A stretch of 64,000 nucleotides of DNA from Paludibacteraceae bacterium. Lineage in GTDB: Bacteria; Bacteroidota; Bacteroidia; Bacteroidales; Paludibacteraceae. The stretch covers positions 1 through 64,000 of the forward strand of contig JAFOYE010000011.1 of assembly GCA_017391525.1 (NCBI GenBank), in the 5' to 3' direction. Below the pieces are notes generated by a model, which saw only the letters and a program-made list of their open reading frames with translations, made no database searches and was not told where the DNA came from. Both the position numbers and the translations under genes were made by a program. This document shows, in pieces, positions 1 to 6,946 of this stretch (the first letter of the stretch is position 1; each line of letters starts with the position of its first letter).

Positions 1-1
1 G

Positions 2-223
2 GCTGCCAAACAGCTCGGTTTTGAAAACCTATCTGATATGATCAACCGTCGCCGTATTGACTATGTTTGTCAACAACTGCGCAAAGATCCTAATACCCCT
101 GTTCAAACGCTCTTTATTGACGCTGGCTACCGCTCACGCACAACTGCTTGGAGGCACTTTACAACCATAGTCGGTTGCACACCTAGTGAGTTCGTAGAGC
201 GACATGCTAATGCAGACAAATAA
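2..223 (+). CDS. AraC-type regulator, C-terminal DNA-binding end (5' truncated)
   Basis: The reading frame is open from base 2, so the gene begins before the window. The visible 73 residues are the second helix-turn-helix of an AraC/XylS DNA-binding domain: AAKQLGFENLSDMINRRR resembles the first recognition segment, and the stretch through DAGYRSRTTAWRHF and TPSEF is the classic end of the domain, where AraC proteins read GFxsxsyFxrxFkkxxGxTPxxyR. The sensor part is not visible, so the ligand or signal cannot be named. It stops about 200 bp before the next gene, which has its own promoter-like -7 box. Confidence 0.75.
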   Translation, partial: AAKQLGFENLSDMINRRRIDYVCQQLRKDPNTPVQTLFIDAGYRSRTTAWRHFTTIVGCTPSEFVERHANADK

Positions 224-340
224 TGAATTTAGATGTTTGGTAATAGTGGTAAGTGAGGGTTAGGTTTCGGGAGTGCTATTTTTTTGCGAGAATGAAACAT
301 TATTTTTTAGTATTAAAACCTACTTTTTGCAAAAAAATAC

Positions 341-348
341 TACTTTTG
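341..348 (+). promoter_or_regulatory. Bacteroidetes -7 box upstream of the 159-aa exported protein
   Basis: TACTTTTG matches the TAnnTTTG -7 element. No good TTTG lies 20 nt upstream, unlike the other promoters in the window, so this one is weaker. It implies a leader of roughly 65-70 nt before the ATG at 424. Confidence 0.45.
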
Positions 349-423
349 CGAAACTTTTACGATACATCCCTCTAGTGGGGTGAGCCAATAAACACTATTA
401 TTAACATATTAAATTCAAACATT

Positions 424-903
424 ATGAAAAAACTTCTCCTCGTTGCTGTTTTTGCAGTTGCTGGTATCGCAGCGGCAGTAGCGCAACCACGCGCAATCGG
501 TGTGAACATTGGTTATGGTGTAGATGTTTCTTACCAACACTCTATCGGTGAGTCTAATATGGTAGACTTGTCAGTTAATATTCCTGCTTTTAATGGTATT
601 GGTGCAACAGCTACATACGATTGGGTGAATCCATTCGGTACCCAAATTCCATGGGATTACAAGGGTGATTGGAATTGGAACCTTGGTGTAGGTGCTGGTG
701 CGGGTATCTATGGTTTTCGTGCTCCCTCTGTTTATGCAGGTGTTGTGGGGCACGTAGGTGTAGAATATAACTTCTGGTTCCCATTGCAGTTGTCAGTTGA
801 CTGGCGTCCAAATATTGGTATCGTAGCTGCAGGTGGTGGCGTAGGATTTAACACTGCAGGTTTGTATACCGGTGTCACTCTAGGTGTTCGCTATTTGTTT
901 TAA
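424..903 (+). CDS. Small exported beta-strand protein, possible outer-membrane barrel
   Basis: 159 aa. Residues 1-20 form a clear signal peptide (MKKLL, hydrophobic core, AVAQ cleavage region). The mature part is rich in Gly, Val, Tyr and Trp with alternating hydrophobic residues (NIGYGVDVSYQHSIG, VGAGAGIYGF, GVTLGVRYLF). It ends in Phe after a strand-like segment, as small outer-membrane beta-barrels do. Bacteroidetes carry many such proteins of unknown role. I do not recognise a specific family. It is followed by a hairpin terminator and then by another small exported protein with its own promoter, so the two are probably separate transcripts. Confidence 0.7.
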   Translation: MKKLLLVAVFAVAGIAAAVAQPRAIGVNIGYGVDVSYQHSIGESNMVDLSVNIPAFNGIGATATYDWVNPFGTQIPWDYKGDWNWNLGVGAGAGIYGFRAPSVYAGVVGHVGVEYNFWFPLQLSVDWRPNIGIVAAGGGVGFNTAGLYTGVTLGVRYLF

Positions 904-940
904 TTAGCGAGTAGAACTTAAATACAGAGTATTTCGCATG

Positions 941-991
941 CACAGATAGCGGTTGCGCCCGCTATTTGTGCGTGCGCTTGTGCGTTTTTTT
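941..991 (+). terminator. Probable terminator after the 159-aa exported protein
   Basis: A 12-bp stem (941-952 with 959-970, one G-T pair; core GATAGCGG / CCGCTATT) is followed 14 nt later by a run of seven T at 985-991. The gap between stem and T-run makes it imperfect. The stem core is nearly identical to the terminator at 1652-1678. Confidence 0.5.
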
Positions 992-1000
992 CATATTTTT

Positions 1001-1032
1001 TTTGCGTATATCAAATAAATTCACTACCTTTG
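1001..1032 (+). promoter_or_regulatory. Bacteroidetes promoter for the 173-aa exported protein
   Basis: TTTG at 1001-1004 and TACCTTTG at 1025-1032, 20 nt apart. The spacer has the extended form TTTGCGTATATCAAA seen at other promoters here. Leader of about 40 nt. Confidence 0.8.
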
Positions 1033-1079
1033 CACCTGAATTTGGACCCTTGGGTCAATCTTAGTTTGTAATTAAAAAA

Positions 1080-1601
1080 ATGAAAAAGATTGTATTTTTA
1101 ATTGTGGTGCTTGTGATGGCAACTTCAGCTATCAATGCACAAGTAGTTACTCCAGCAGGTGGTAACAATGCTACTCTTCTTCAACCTGCAGGTAGTTATA
1201 TCTTTTATGGAGATCAAGTAATGAATAAACAGCAATGTGCAGAGTTTCTTTCAACTCACCATCAACCTGCTTATGAGAAGTTCCAAAGTGGTTTGAAATG
1301 CACAAAGGCTGGATGGTGGACCCTTGGTGCTGGTTTGGCAGTAGACTTGGCTGGTTCTATGTTGGTTGCATTTTCTCCAAAAGATGATAGTGAAGTTAAT
1401 GGTGCTATGTTCTGGTCTGGAGCTGGTTGTATCATTGCTGGTGGTCTTGCAGTCATTGCCTCTCTTCCTACTCTTTATATTGGATATGTTCGTATGGACC
1501 AAGCAATTGATATGTTCAATGTATCACAAGCTACTGCACCTCGTGCTTCATTGACTATCCGAGGTAGTGAGAGTGGTATTGGTTTGGCATTGCACTTCTA
1601 A
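1080..1601 (+). CDS. Exported or membrane protein of unknown function
   Basis: 173 aa. A signal peptide covers residues 1-21 (MKKIVFLIVVLVMATSAINAQ). Two hydrophobic stretches follow: about 77-97 (WWTLGAGLAVDLAGSMLVAF) and 111-135 (MFWSGAGCIIAGGLAVIASL), so after cleavage it is probably a two-pass inner-membrane protein, or the segments pack in the envelope. The C-terminus (ASLTIRGSESGIGLALHF) looks like a beta strand ending in Phe. The layout of an N-terminal soluble segment plus two helices is common among short Bacteroidetes proteins of unknown role; I do not recognise a named domain. Own promoter and own terminator indicate a monocistronic unit. Confidence 0.7.
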   Translation: MKKIVFLIVVLVMATSAINAQVVTPAGGNNATLLQPAGSYIFYGDQVMNKQQCAEFLSTHHQPAYEKFQSGLKCTKAGWWTLGAGLAVDLAGSMLVAFSPKDDSEVNGAMFWSGAGCIIAGGLAVIASLPTLYIGYVRMDQAIDMFNVSQATAPRASLTIRGSESGIGLALHF

Positions 1602-1651
1602 TAATTAACAAATTTTAGATTAATCTAAAATAGACGCAAACATATGATGAA

Positions 1652-1678
1652 AAATAGCGGTTTGCCCGCTATTTTTTT
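1652..1678 (+). terminator. Intrinsic terminator
   Basis: Stem AAATAGCGG (1652-1660) with CCGCTATTT (1666-1674), loop of 5 nt, and a T-run to 1678. It closes the 173-aa exported protein unit. Confidence 0.8.
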
Positions 1679-1720
1679 GGACGATATAGCAATAATTTTT
1701 ACTTTTTTGGCTGCTTTTTC

Positions 1721-1751
1721 TTGCATATGTCAAAAAAATGTAGTAATTTTG
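1721..1751 (+). promoter_or_regulatory. rpsA promoter
   Basis: TTG at 1721-1723 (within TTGCATATGTCAAAAAAA) and TAATTTTG at 1744-1751, 20 nt apart. Transcription would start near 1757, giving a leader of about 215 nt. Confidence 0.75.
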
Positions 1752-1800
1752 CACGCTTTTTTGCGTATATGCGCACTTATGCGTATGTATAAGTGAGTAA
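1752..1800 (+). promoter_or_regulatory. rpsA leader segment with hairpin, similar to the lptD leader
   Basis: CACTTAT (1774-1780) pairs perfectly with ATAAGTG (1789-1795) across an 8-nt loop. The first transcribed bases (GCACGCTTTTTTG, then CGTATATGCGC) match the start of the lptD transcript at 8261-8287 closely. S1 represses its own mRNA in Escherichia coli through leader structure; a similar role here is inference. Confidence 0.45.
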
Positions 1801-1862
1801 TTCGCACGAGAAAAAAGCATAATTATTGTTTAACTTTTTAACGGAAAGTGAAGTCGTTTTTA

Positions 1863-1936
1863 GGTTAAAGGTGATAGGTTAAAGGTTAGAGGCTAGGATA
1901 CTCCTAAACTTCTGAACTCCTAAACTCCTGAACCTC
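1863..1936. repeat. Two adjoining short tandem arrays (7-mer then 8-mer) in the rpsA leader
   Basis: 1863-1897 is five 7-mers: GGTTAAA, GGTGATA, GGTTAAA, GGTTAGA, GGCTAGG. After three bases, 1901-1936 holds 8-mers: CTCCTAAA, CTTCTGAA, CTCCTAAA, CTCCTGAA and a partial unit. The 8-mer words recur inside argS (34597-34637) and a flippase gene (38354-38377). Confidence 0.85.
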
Positions 1937-1971
1937 AAAAGACCAATAGGCTTTCCACAAAATGCTAAATT

Positions 1972-3771
1972 ATGGCAGAAAATCTTTCACTCCAGAACTT
2001 CGACTGGGATGCTTTTGAGAACGAAGCTCATGGCAAACAAAACGAAGAAATCCTTGGTAAGTATGACGCTACCCTCAATGCAATCAAAGATCAAGAGGTA
2101 GTAGAGGGTACTGTAATGTCTATCAACAAACGTGAGGTAGTAGTAAGCGTTGGCTTCAAGTCTGACGGTATCGTTCCTGCTGCTGAGTTCCGCTACAACC
2201 CAGAGTTGAAAGTAGGTGACAAAGTAGAGGTTTACGTAGAGAGCCAAGAGGACAAGAATGGTCAACTCGTACTCTCACACAAAGAGGCTCGCGCTGCTCG
2301 TAGCTGGGATCGCGTTAACGAGGCTCTTGACAACAACGAGGTAGTTAAGGGTTACATCAAGTGCCGTACTAAGGGCGGTATGATCGTTGACATCCTTGGC
2401 ACTGAGGCATTCTTGCCAGGTAGCCAAATCGATGTTAAGCCAATCCACGACTACGATGTATTCGTTGGCAAAACAATGGAATTCAAGATCGTTAAAGTTA
2501 ATCCTGACTTCCGCAATGTAGTAGTTTCTCACAAAGCTCTCATCGAGGCTGAAATGGAAGCTCAAAAACAAGAGATCATCTCTCACCTTGAGAAAGGTCA
2601 AGTACTTGAGGGTACCGTTAAAGCAGTTATGCCTTACGGTGTATTCATGGACTTGGGTGGCGTAGACGGTCTTATCCACATCACCGACCTCAGCTGGGGC
2701 CGCGTAAGCGATCCTAACGAGTTGCTTAAAGCAGGTGATAAAATCAATGTTGTTATCCTTGACTTCGATGATGACAAGAAGCGTATCGCTCTTGGCTTGA
2801 AGCAATTGACTCCACACCCATGGGAGGCTTTGGGCGCTGACTTGAAGGTAGGTGATAAGATTGGTGGTAAGGTAGTAGTGATGGCTGACTACGGAGCATT
2901 CGTTGAGGTTGCTCCTGGCGTAGAGGGTCTCATCCACGTAAGCGAGATGAGCTGGAGCCAACACCTACGTTCTGCTAATGACTTCTTGAAAGTTGGTCAA
3001 GACGTTGAGGCTGTTATCTTGACTCTCGATCGCGATGAGCGCAAGATGTCTCTCGGTTTGAAACAACTCAAGAACGATCCTTGGGAGACCATCGATACCA
3101 AGTATGCTGTTGGTACACGCCACTTCGCTAAGGTTCGCAACTTCACCAACTTCGGTGTATTTGTTGAGATTGAGGAAGGTGTTGACGGCTTGATCCACAT
3201 CAGCGACTTGAGCTGGACAAAGAAAATCAAACACCCTAACGAGTTCACACAAATTGGTGCTGAGATCGAGGTTGCTGTTCTCGAAATCGACAAAGAGAAC
3301 CGTCGTCTCTCTCTCGGTCACAAACAATTGGAGGAGAACCCATGGGAGGAACTCGCTGCTAAATACGGCGTAGATACAGTTGTATCTGGTAAAGTAGCAG
3401 AGGTTACCGACAAGGGTGCTGTAGTTGTACTCGAGGAAGGTGTAGAGGGTTATTGCACCGCTCGTCACCTCCAAAAAGAAGACAAAGCTGCTACCACCGT
3501 TGGCGAGGAGTTGAACTTCAAGGTGATTGAGTTCAATCGCGATGCTAAACGTATCCTTCTCTCTCACCTCCGCACTTGGGAGGAGCGCAAAGAGGCTCCT
3601 GTTAAGGAAGTGAAGGCTAAGAAAGAGAAAGAGGCACAACCAGAGTTGCCAAAAATGGAGAAAACAACTCTTGGTGACCTCGGTGCTTTGGCTGACTTGC
3701 ACGCTTCTTTAGCTGCTGAGAAACCAGCAAAAGCTAAAAAAGCTACCAAGAAAGAGGAAGCTGCTGAGTAA
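1972..3771 (+). CDS. rpsA: 30S ribosomal protein S1
   Basis: 599 aa, usual length for Bacteroidetes S1. Six S1 (OB-fold) RNA-binding repeats can be followed at roughly residues 40-105, 120-190, 207-276, 293-363, 380-449 and 466-533. Repeats 3-5 carry the typical GVFMDLGGVDGLIHITDLSW, GAFVEVAPGVEGLIHVSEMSW-like and GVFVEIEEGVDGLIHISDLSW-like cores. The tail (after about 545) is Lys/Glu/Ala rich and probably disordered. S1 recruits mRNA to the 30S subunit; this matters in Bacteroidetes, which use Shine-Dalgarno pairing weakly. Own promoter, long leader with a hairpin and repeat arrays, and a strong terminator: monocistronic. Confidence 0.97.
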   Translation: MAENLSLQNFDWDAFENEAHGKQNEEILGKYDATLNAIKDQEVVEGTVMSINKREVVVSVGFKSDGIVPAAEFRYNPELKVGDKVEVYVESQEDKNGQLVLSHKEARAARSWDRVNEALDNNEVVKGYIKCRTKGGMIVDILGTEAFLPGSQIDVKPIHDYDVFVGKTMEFKIVKVNPDFRNVVVSHKALIEAEMEAQKQEIISHLEKGQVLEGTVKAVMPYGVFMDLGGVDGLIHITDLSWGRVSDPNELLKAGDKINVVILDFDDDKKRIALGLKQLTPHPWEALGADLKVGDKIGGKVVVMADYGAFVEVAPGVEGLIHVSEMSWSQHLRSANDFLKVGQDVEAVILTLDRDERKMSLGLKQLKNDPWETIDTKYAVGTRHFAKVRNFTNFGVFVEIEEGVDGLIHISDLSWTKKIKHPNEFTQIGAEIEVAVLEIDKENRRLSLGHKQLEENPWEELAAKYGVDTVVSGKVAEVTDKGAVVVLEEGVEGYCTARHLQKEDKAATTVGEELNFKVIEFNRDAKRILLSHLRTWEERKEAPVKEVKAKKEKEAQPELPKMEKTTLGDLGALADLHASLAAEKPAKAKKATKKEEAAE

Positions 3772-3791
3772 TCCACTCACATAAAAAAAAT

Positions 3792-3823
3792 GAGAGTCAA
3801 GGCTAATCTTGGCTCTCTTTTTT
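3792..3823 (+). terminator. Intrinsic terminator of rpsA
   Basis: Stem GAGAGTCAAG (3792-3801) with CTTGGCTCTC (3808-3817), one G-T pair, 6-nt loop, then a T-run to 3823. The A-run before the stem could let it work for queD from the other side. Confidence 0.85.
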
Positions 3824-3834
3824 ATACTCTCGCC

Positions 3835-3880
3835 TATAACCTATAGCCCGCAGAGCGTCCTATAGCGAAGCGTCCTATAA
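3835..3880. repeat. Irregular short tandem array between rpsA and queD
   Basis: Three copies of CCTATAG or CCTATAA separated by GC-rich fillers that repeat the ending GCGT. It reaches to within a few bases of the queD stop codon. Spacing is irregular, unlike the strict arrays elsewhere. Confidence 0.6.
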
Positions 3881-3881
3881 T

Positions 3882-4211
3882 CTATCTTTCGTAGGTGGCG
3901 ATATTACCCTCTGATTCTTGTACGCTAACTTTGTAGCAGTTCTCTACATGGTCGCATATCCAACGAGCAATATTCTCAGAGGAAGGATTAACATCCAATA
4001 CCTCGTTGATATACTTGTGATCAAAAGTCTCCTTTACTATTCGTTTGATATGAGTGAAGTCTGTCACCATACCATCCTCGTTGAGTTCTTCTGATTTGCA
4101 ATATACGGTTACTACAAAATTGTGTCCGTGCAATGCCTCGCACTTGCTCTCGTAACTGAGATGCAGATTATGCGCTGCAGAAATGGTTATTCGTTTTTCT
4201 ACGTAATACAT
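3882..4211 (-). CDS. queD: 6-carboxy-5,6,7,8-tetrahydropterin synthase (QueD / PTPS family)
   Basis: 109 aa, a compact single-domain member. Zinc ligands are visible as His14 (AAHNL) and the HGH pair His28/His30. The C-x3-HGH arrangement (Cys24, CEALHGHNF) and Asp64-His65 are the active-site residues typical of the QueD branch, and Glu99 fits the pterin-anchoring glutamate. It turns 7,8-dihydroneopterin triphosphate into carboxy-tetrahydropterin, the first dedicated step to queuosine. It is the last gene of the pheS to queD run. The stop lies beside a repeat array. Family membership is firm; QueD rather than another PTPS role is inferred from the Cys and length. Confidence 0.88.
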   Translation of the reverse strand: MYYVEKRITISAAHNLHLSYESKCEALHGHNFVVTVYCKSEELNEDGMVTDFTHIKRIVKETFDHKYINEVLDVNPSSENIARWICDHVENCYKVSVQESEGNIATYER

Positions 4212-4213
4212 AT

Positions 4214-4248
4214 TTTAATGTTTAATGTTTAGTGTTTAAAGTTTAGAG
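4214..4248. repeat. 7-mer tandem array between the ABC ATPase gene and queD
   Basis: Five units on the plus strand: TTTAATG, TTTAATG, TTTAGTG, TTTAAAG, TTTAGAG. The ABC gene's stop codon (read on minus at 4243-4245) lies inside the last unit. Confidence 0.88.
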
Positions 4249-4989
4249 GCAAGGGTTAAATATATCCATGCCAAAGGCCTTGGTAAAGGCATCTTGCTCT
4301 CGCAATTTATCGGGTTGGTCTAATTGTATGCCTTGTTGTGGAGTCATTAGCATAATACGATCAGATAGCTTAATGGCTAGATCCAACTCATGAGTGGATA
4401 TTAGGATAGTCTTCTTTTGCTCGCGCGCGACGCGCCTGAGCAATTGTAATACGCGTATGCGATTAGGAAGATCCAAGTGAGCTGTAGGTTCGTCTAATAG
4501 AATGATAGGTGTTTGCTGAGCTAACGCCTTGGCTATTAGTGTACGTTGTTTCTCGCCGTCGGAATGGTCGTTGAAGAAGGTCTGTGTGCTGCCGCTGAGT
4601 CCTACGTCCTCCAAGGATTGCTGGATGATCTGTTCATCGGCTTCGGATAAACCGCCTAGAAAAGAAGTATAGGGATATCTTCCCATAGCTACCACATCAT
4701 GCACCGTGGTGTTCTCTAGACTCAATCGTTCTGTTAGAACGAGAGCAATCTGGGACGCCTCTTTGGCGCTATTGGCTATTGACAATGGGCTATTGGTAAT
4801 TTCAAACGAACCTGCTAATGTAGGTTGTAAGCCTGCTAAGGTACGGAGTAGGGTAGATTTGCCACATCCGTTAGGACCTAGCATACATACCATCTCACCG
4901 TGATGAAGTTCGAAGTTTAAATCGCGCTGCACCACATGCTTGTCATAGCCGATAGTGAGCTTATTCGTTGATATAGACGCGCTGTACAC
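4243..4989 (-). CDS. ABC transporter ATP-binding protein, FecE/BtuD-like
   Basis: 248 aa. Walker A GPNGCGKST at about 38-46; a signature motif of the form HSDGEKQR (weak LSGGQ) near 145; Walker B IILLDEPTAHLDLP near 165-178; the switch histidine in STHELD. Order and spacing match the ATPases of iron-siderophore, heme or cobalamin importers. No permease or binding protein gene is adjacent, so substrate is unknown. The gene starts with GTG and overlaps the end of murF-alr by 29 nt, implying coupling. Residues 65-74 (TNSPLSIANS) are encoded by a 7-mer array (4770-4797) absent from typical family members, and the last codons run into another array. Confidence 0.85.
   Translation of the reverse strand: MYSASISTNKLTIGYDKHVVQRDLNFELHHGEMVCMLGPNGCGKSTLLRTLAGLQPTLAGSFEITNSPLSIANSAKEASQIALVLTERLSLENTTVHDVVAMGRYPYTSFLGGLSEADEQIIQQSLEDVGLSGSTQTFFNDHSDGEKQRTLIAKALAQQTPIILLDEPTAHLDLPNRIRVLQLLRRVAREQKKTILISTHELDLAIKLSDRIMLMTPQQGIQLDQPDKLREQDAFTKAFGMDIFNPCL
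4770..4797. repeat. In-frame 7-mer array inside the ABC ATPase gene
   Basis: Plus-strand units TATTGGC, TATTGAC, AATGGGC, TATTGGT. Read on minus they encode TNSPLSIANS at residues 65-74, a loop after the first beta strands of the ATPase. Nearly the same peptide appears in the neighbouring alanine racemase. Confidence 0.8.
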
Positions 4990-6946
4990 GATGAGAAATG
5001 GATGTTAATATCTCATATGAGATAGTTCCTAGTTTATCCGCTATTTCGGCAATTGGTAAGTGGTCGCCGAAGATCTCGACTATATCTCCTACTTGTGCAT
5101 CGCTCCCTGTGATGTCAATCATCGCTTGATCCATGCATACATTTCCTACAACAGGACAGCGTTTTCCACGTACAATCACTTCGCCACCATAGTTGGAGAA
5201 TCTTCTATCGAATCCATCGGCATATCCTATTGGTATCACCGCAATCTGTCTCGCTGCTTCTAGTGTTGTATGGCGACCATAACCAATCGTTTGTCCTGCT
5301 TCTACAGTCTTGATGCTCAAGATCGTTGTCTTGAGCGTACAGACGTTCTTGAGGCGATAAGGCGAAAGGCTATTGGCGATAGGCAATGGGCTATTAGGCG
5401 AAAGGAAGGAGAAACCATACATGCCAATACCTAGACGGCACATGTCAAAGTGGTATTCAGGGAAACGCTCAATACCTGCTGTGTTGCATATGTGCAATTT
5501 CGCGTTTAGTGTTGAGAGTTTAGTGTTTAGTGTTGTGGCACAGTCCTTGAAATACTGTGCTTGCTCGTGGGTGAAGGCATCAAACTGTGCTTCGTCACTG
5601 CCCGCCAAGTGTGAGAAGATACTAGCTACACGAACTGCTTTCTGTCCATTTAGACGAGCTACAAGTTTCGCCATATCTTCTTTGTAGAAACCTAGTCGAT
5701 GCATTCCCGAGTCAATTTTAATATGCACAGGAATATCCTCTAAACCCTTGGTTTCAACGGCAGAAATGATATTTTCTAACGCTTGGAATGAGTATATGTT
5801 CGGTTGTAGATTGTTCTCTAGAATCAAGTCTAATGCTGCCACCTCAGGATCCATGATGATGATAGGTAGCGTGATACCGGCTCTGCGTAATTCTACTCCT
5901 TCGTCTGCTACAGCTACTGCAAGGTAATCAACCAATCCTGAATCCTGTAGTACACGACTGATTTGCACGCTTCCAACGCCATAACCAAATGCTTTTACCA
6001 TACAGGTCAATTGGGTTGTAGGCTTCATTAAGGAGCGGAAGTATCTCACGTTATTCACTAGGGCGGTGAGATTGACTTCAAGGATGGTCTCGTGTGTTTG
6101 TTGTAGTATACGTTGAGTTATCGTATCTTCGCTGTACCCCAGTGCTCGCATTACTGCCGCGCAGGTGCGTACGTTTTGATGAGTGGGGTCCTCTATGATC
6201 GTTGAACACTGACTGAACAGTTTCATCTTTTCTGCTCGTTTGGCTTCCAGTGAAGGGAAATTCTCTCCGTGTTCGGGACCGATATAGGTGATAACACCCA
6301 ATGTGGGTTGTATCATTTCTTGTAGGCGTTGCATCTCTCCTTGTTTGGAGATACCTGCTTCGAAAATGGCGAGTTGAGTTTGGTCGTTAAGCAACCAAAC
6401 GCTGAGTGGAACGCCAATCTGTGAGTTGTATGATTTAGGTGAGCGTACGATTTGATAATCGTCTTTGAGGAGCTGATATAACCATTCTTTGACCACTGTT
6501 TTTCCGTTGGAACCGGTAATTCCTATGACAGGTCCATTGTATAGCGAACGTTTGTATTTGGCTAATTGTTGTAATGCGGAAATACAGTCGTTTACTACGA
6601 TCAATACGGGATGAATAGGCTTGTCGGTGGTCTTGGATAGTTCGGGTAATAGAGGATTGTTCTTCTCTATGACAAAACAACGAACTTCTAGTTGGAGAAG
6701 GTCTAAAATGTATTTTGCACCATTATTATTAGGGGTTTGAAGCGCGAAAAAAAGTGTGTTTTGCGCTTCATTTCCCAATTGACGACTATCTATGAGTAGA
6801 TGGCGTATATCCAACAACTGCAAATTGCCGGTATTACCGATAACTTGCAGTGGCTGAATAGCTTGTATAACTTTAGTTAAAATCAACGATTTTAGTTTTA
6901 AAGGTTTCAAGAGTTTCAAATGTTTCAAAGGTAATGCTTCTAGCAT
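4961..6946 (-). CDS. MurF / alanine racemase fusion with a shortened MurF half
   Basis: 661 aa. Residues 286-661 are a complete alanine racemase: PLP lysine in MVKAFGYG (Lys318), IKIDSGMHRLGF, RLGIGMYGF, GYADGFDRRF and VCMDQAMIDIT; it makes D-alanine for the cell wall. Residues 1-280 are MurF-like: N-terminal domain, GITGSNGKT (142-150), YNSQIGVPLSVW, EAGISKQGEM, GPEHGENF. The rest of the ligase is missing: the chain goes from TCAAVMRALGYSEDTI straight to the racemase, without the usual DxYNxNP region and C-terminal ligase domain. Fusions I know are about 820 aa. Ligase activity is doubtful. The ATG overlaps the pheS stop by 7 nt. Arrays lie at 5353-5405, 5504-5538 and at the N-terminus (6904-6930). 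Confidence 0.9.
   Translation of the reverse strand: MLEALPLKHLKLLKPLKLKSLILTKVIQAIQPLQVIGNTGNLQLLDIRHLLIDSRQLGNEAQNTLFFALQTPNNNGAKYILDLLQLEVRCFVIEKNNPLLPELSKTTDKPIHPVLIVVNDCISALQQLAKYKRSLYNGPVIGITGSNGKTVVKEWLYQLLKDDYQIVRSPKSYNSQIGVPLSVWLLNDQTQLAIFEAGISKQGEMQRLQEMIQPTLGVITYIGPEHGENFPSLEAKRAEKMKLFSQCSTIIEDPTHQNVRTCAAVMRALGYSEDTITQRILQQTHETILEVNLTALVNNVRYFRSLMKPTTQLTCMVKAFGYGVGSVQISRVLQDSGLVDYLAVAVADEGVELRRAGITLPIIIMDPEVAALDLILENNLQPNIYSFQALENIISAVETKGLEDIPVHIKIDSGMHRLGFYKEDMAKLVARLNGQKAVRVASIFSHLAGSDEAQFDAFTHEQAQYFKDCATTLNTKLSTLNAKLHICNTAGIERFPEYHFDMCRLGIGMYGFSFLSPNSPLPIANSLSPYRLKNVCTLKTTILSIKTVEAGQTIGYGRHTTLEAARQIAVIPIGYADGFDRRFSNYGGEVIVRGKRCPVVGNVCMDQAMIDITGSDAQVGDIVEIFGDHLPIAEIADKLGTISYEILTSISHRVQRVYINE
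5353..5405. repeat. In-frame 7-mer array inside the alanine racemase domain
   Basis: Plus-strand units include GGCGATA, GGCGAAA, GGCTATT, GGCGATA, GGCAATG, GGCTATT with single-base joints. They encode residues about 514-532 (FLSPNSPLPIANSLSPYRL), a loop inserted before the conserved CTLKT strand. Confidence 0.85.
5504..5538. repeat. Second in-frame 7-mer array inside the alanine racemase domain
   Basis: Plus-strand units GTTTAGT, GTTGAGA, GTTTAGT, GTTTAGT, GTTGTGG. They encode residues 470-481 (ATTLNTKLSTLN). The words match the intergenic arrays at 4214-4248 and 11092-11119. Confidence 0.85.
6904..6930. repeat. 9-mer array at the start of the murF-alr coding region
   Basis: Plus-strand units GTTTCAAGA, GTTTCAAAT, GTTTCAAAG. 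On minus they give the Leu/Lys-rich start LPLKHLKLLKPLK of the fusion protein, which precedes the first MurF-like residues. Confidence 0.8.

Larger units (their letters stand above)
1602..1971. other. 370-bp intergenic region: terminator, rpsA promoter, long rpsA leader, repeat array
   Basis: From left to right it holds the terminator of the upstream gene (1652-1678), the rpsA promoter (1721-1751), a leader hairpin (1774-1795) and two adjoining short tandem arrays (1863-1936). No credible ORF is present. Confidence 0.8.

Noticed and set aside
2275..3702. Long open frames opposite rpsA (229 and 245 codons)
   Set aside because: They are mirror frames caused by the codon bias of a highly expressed gene; no promoter, no signal and no recognisable protein, while rpsA is certain.
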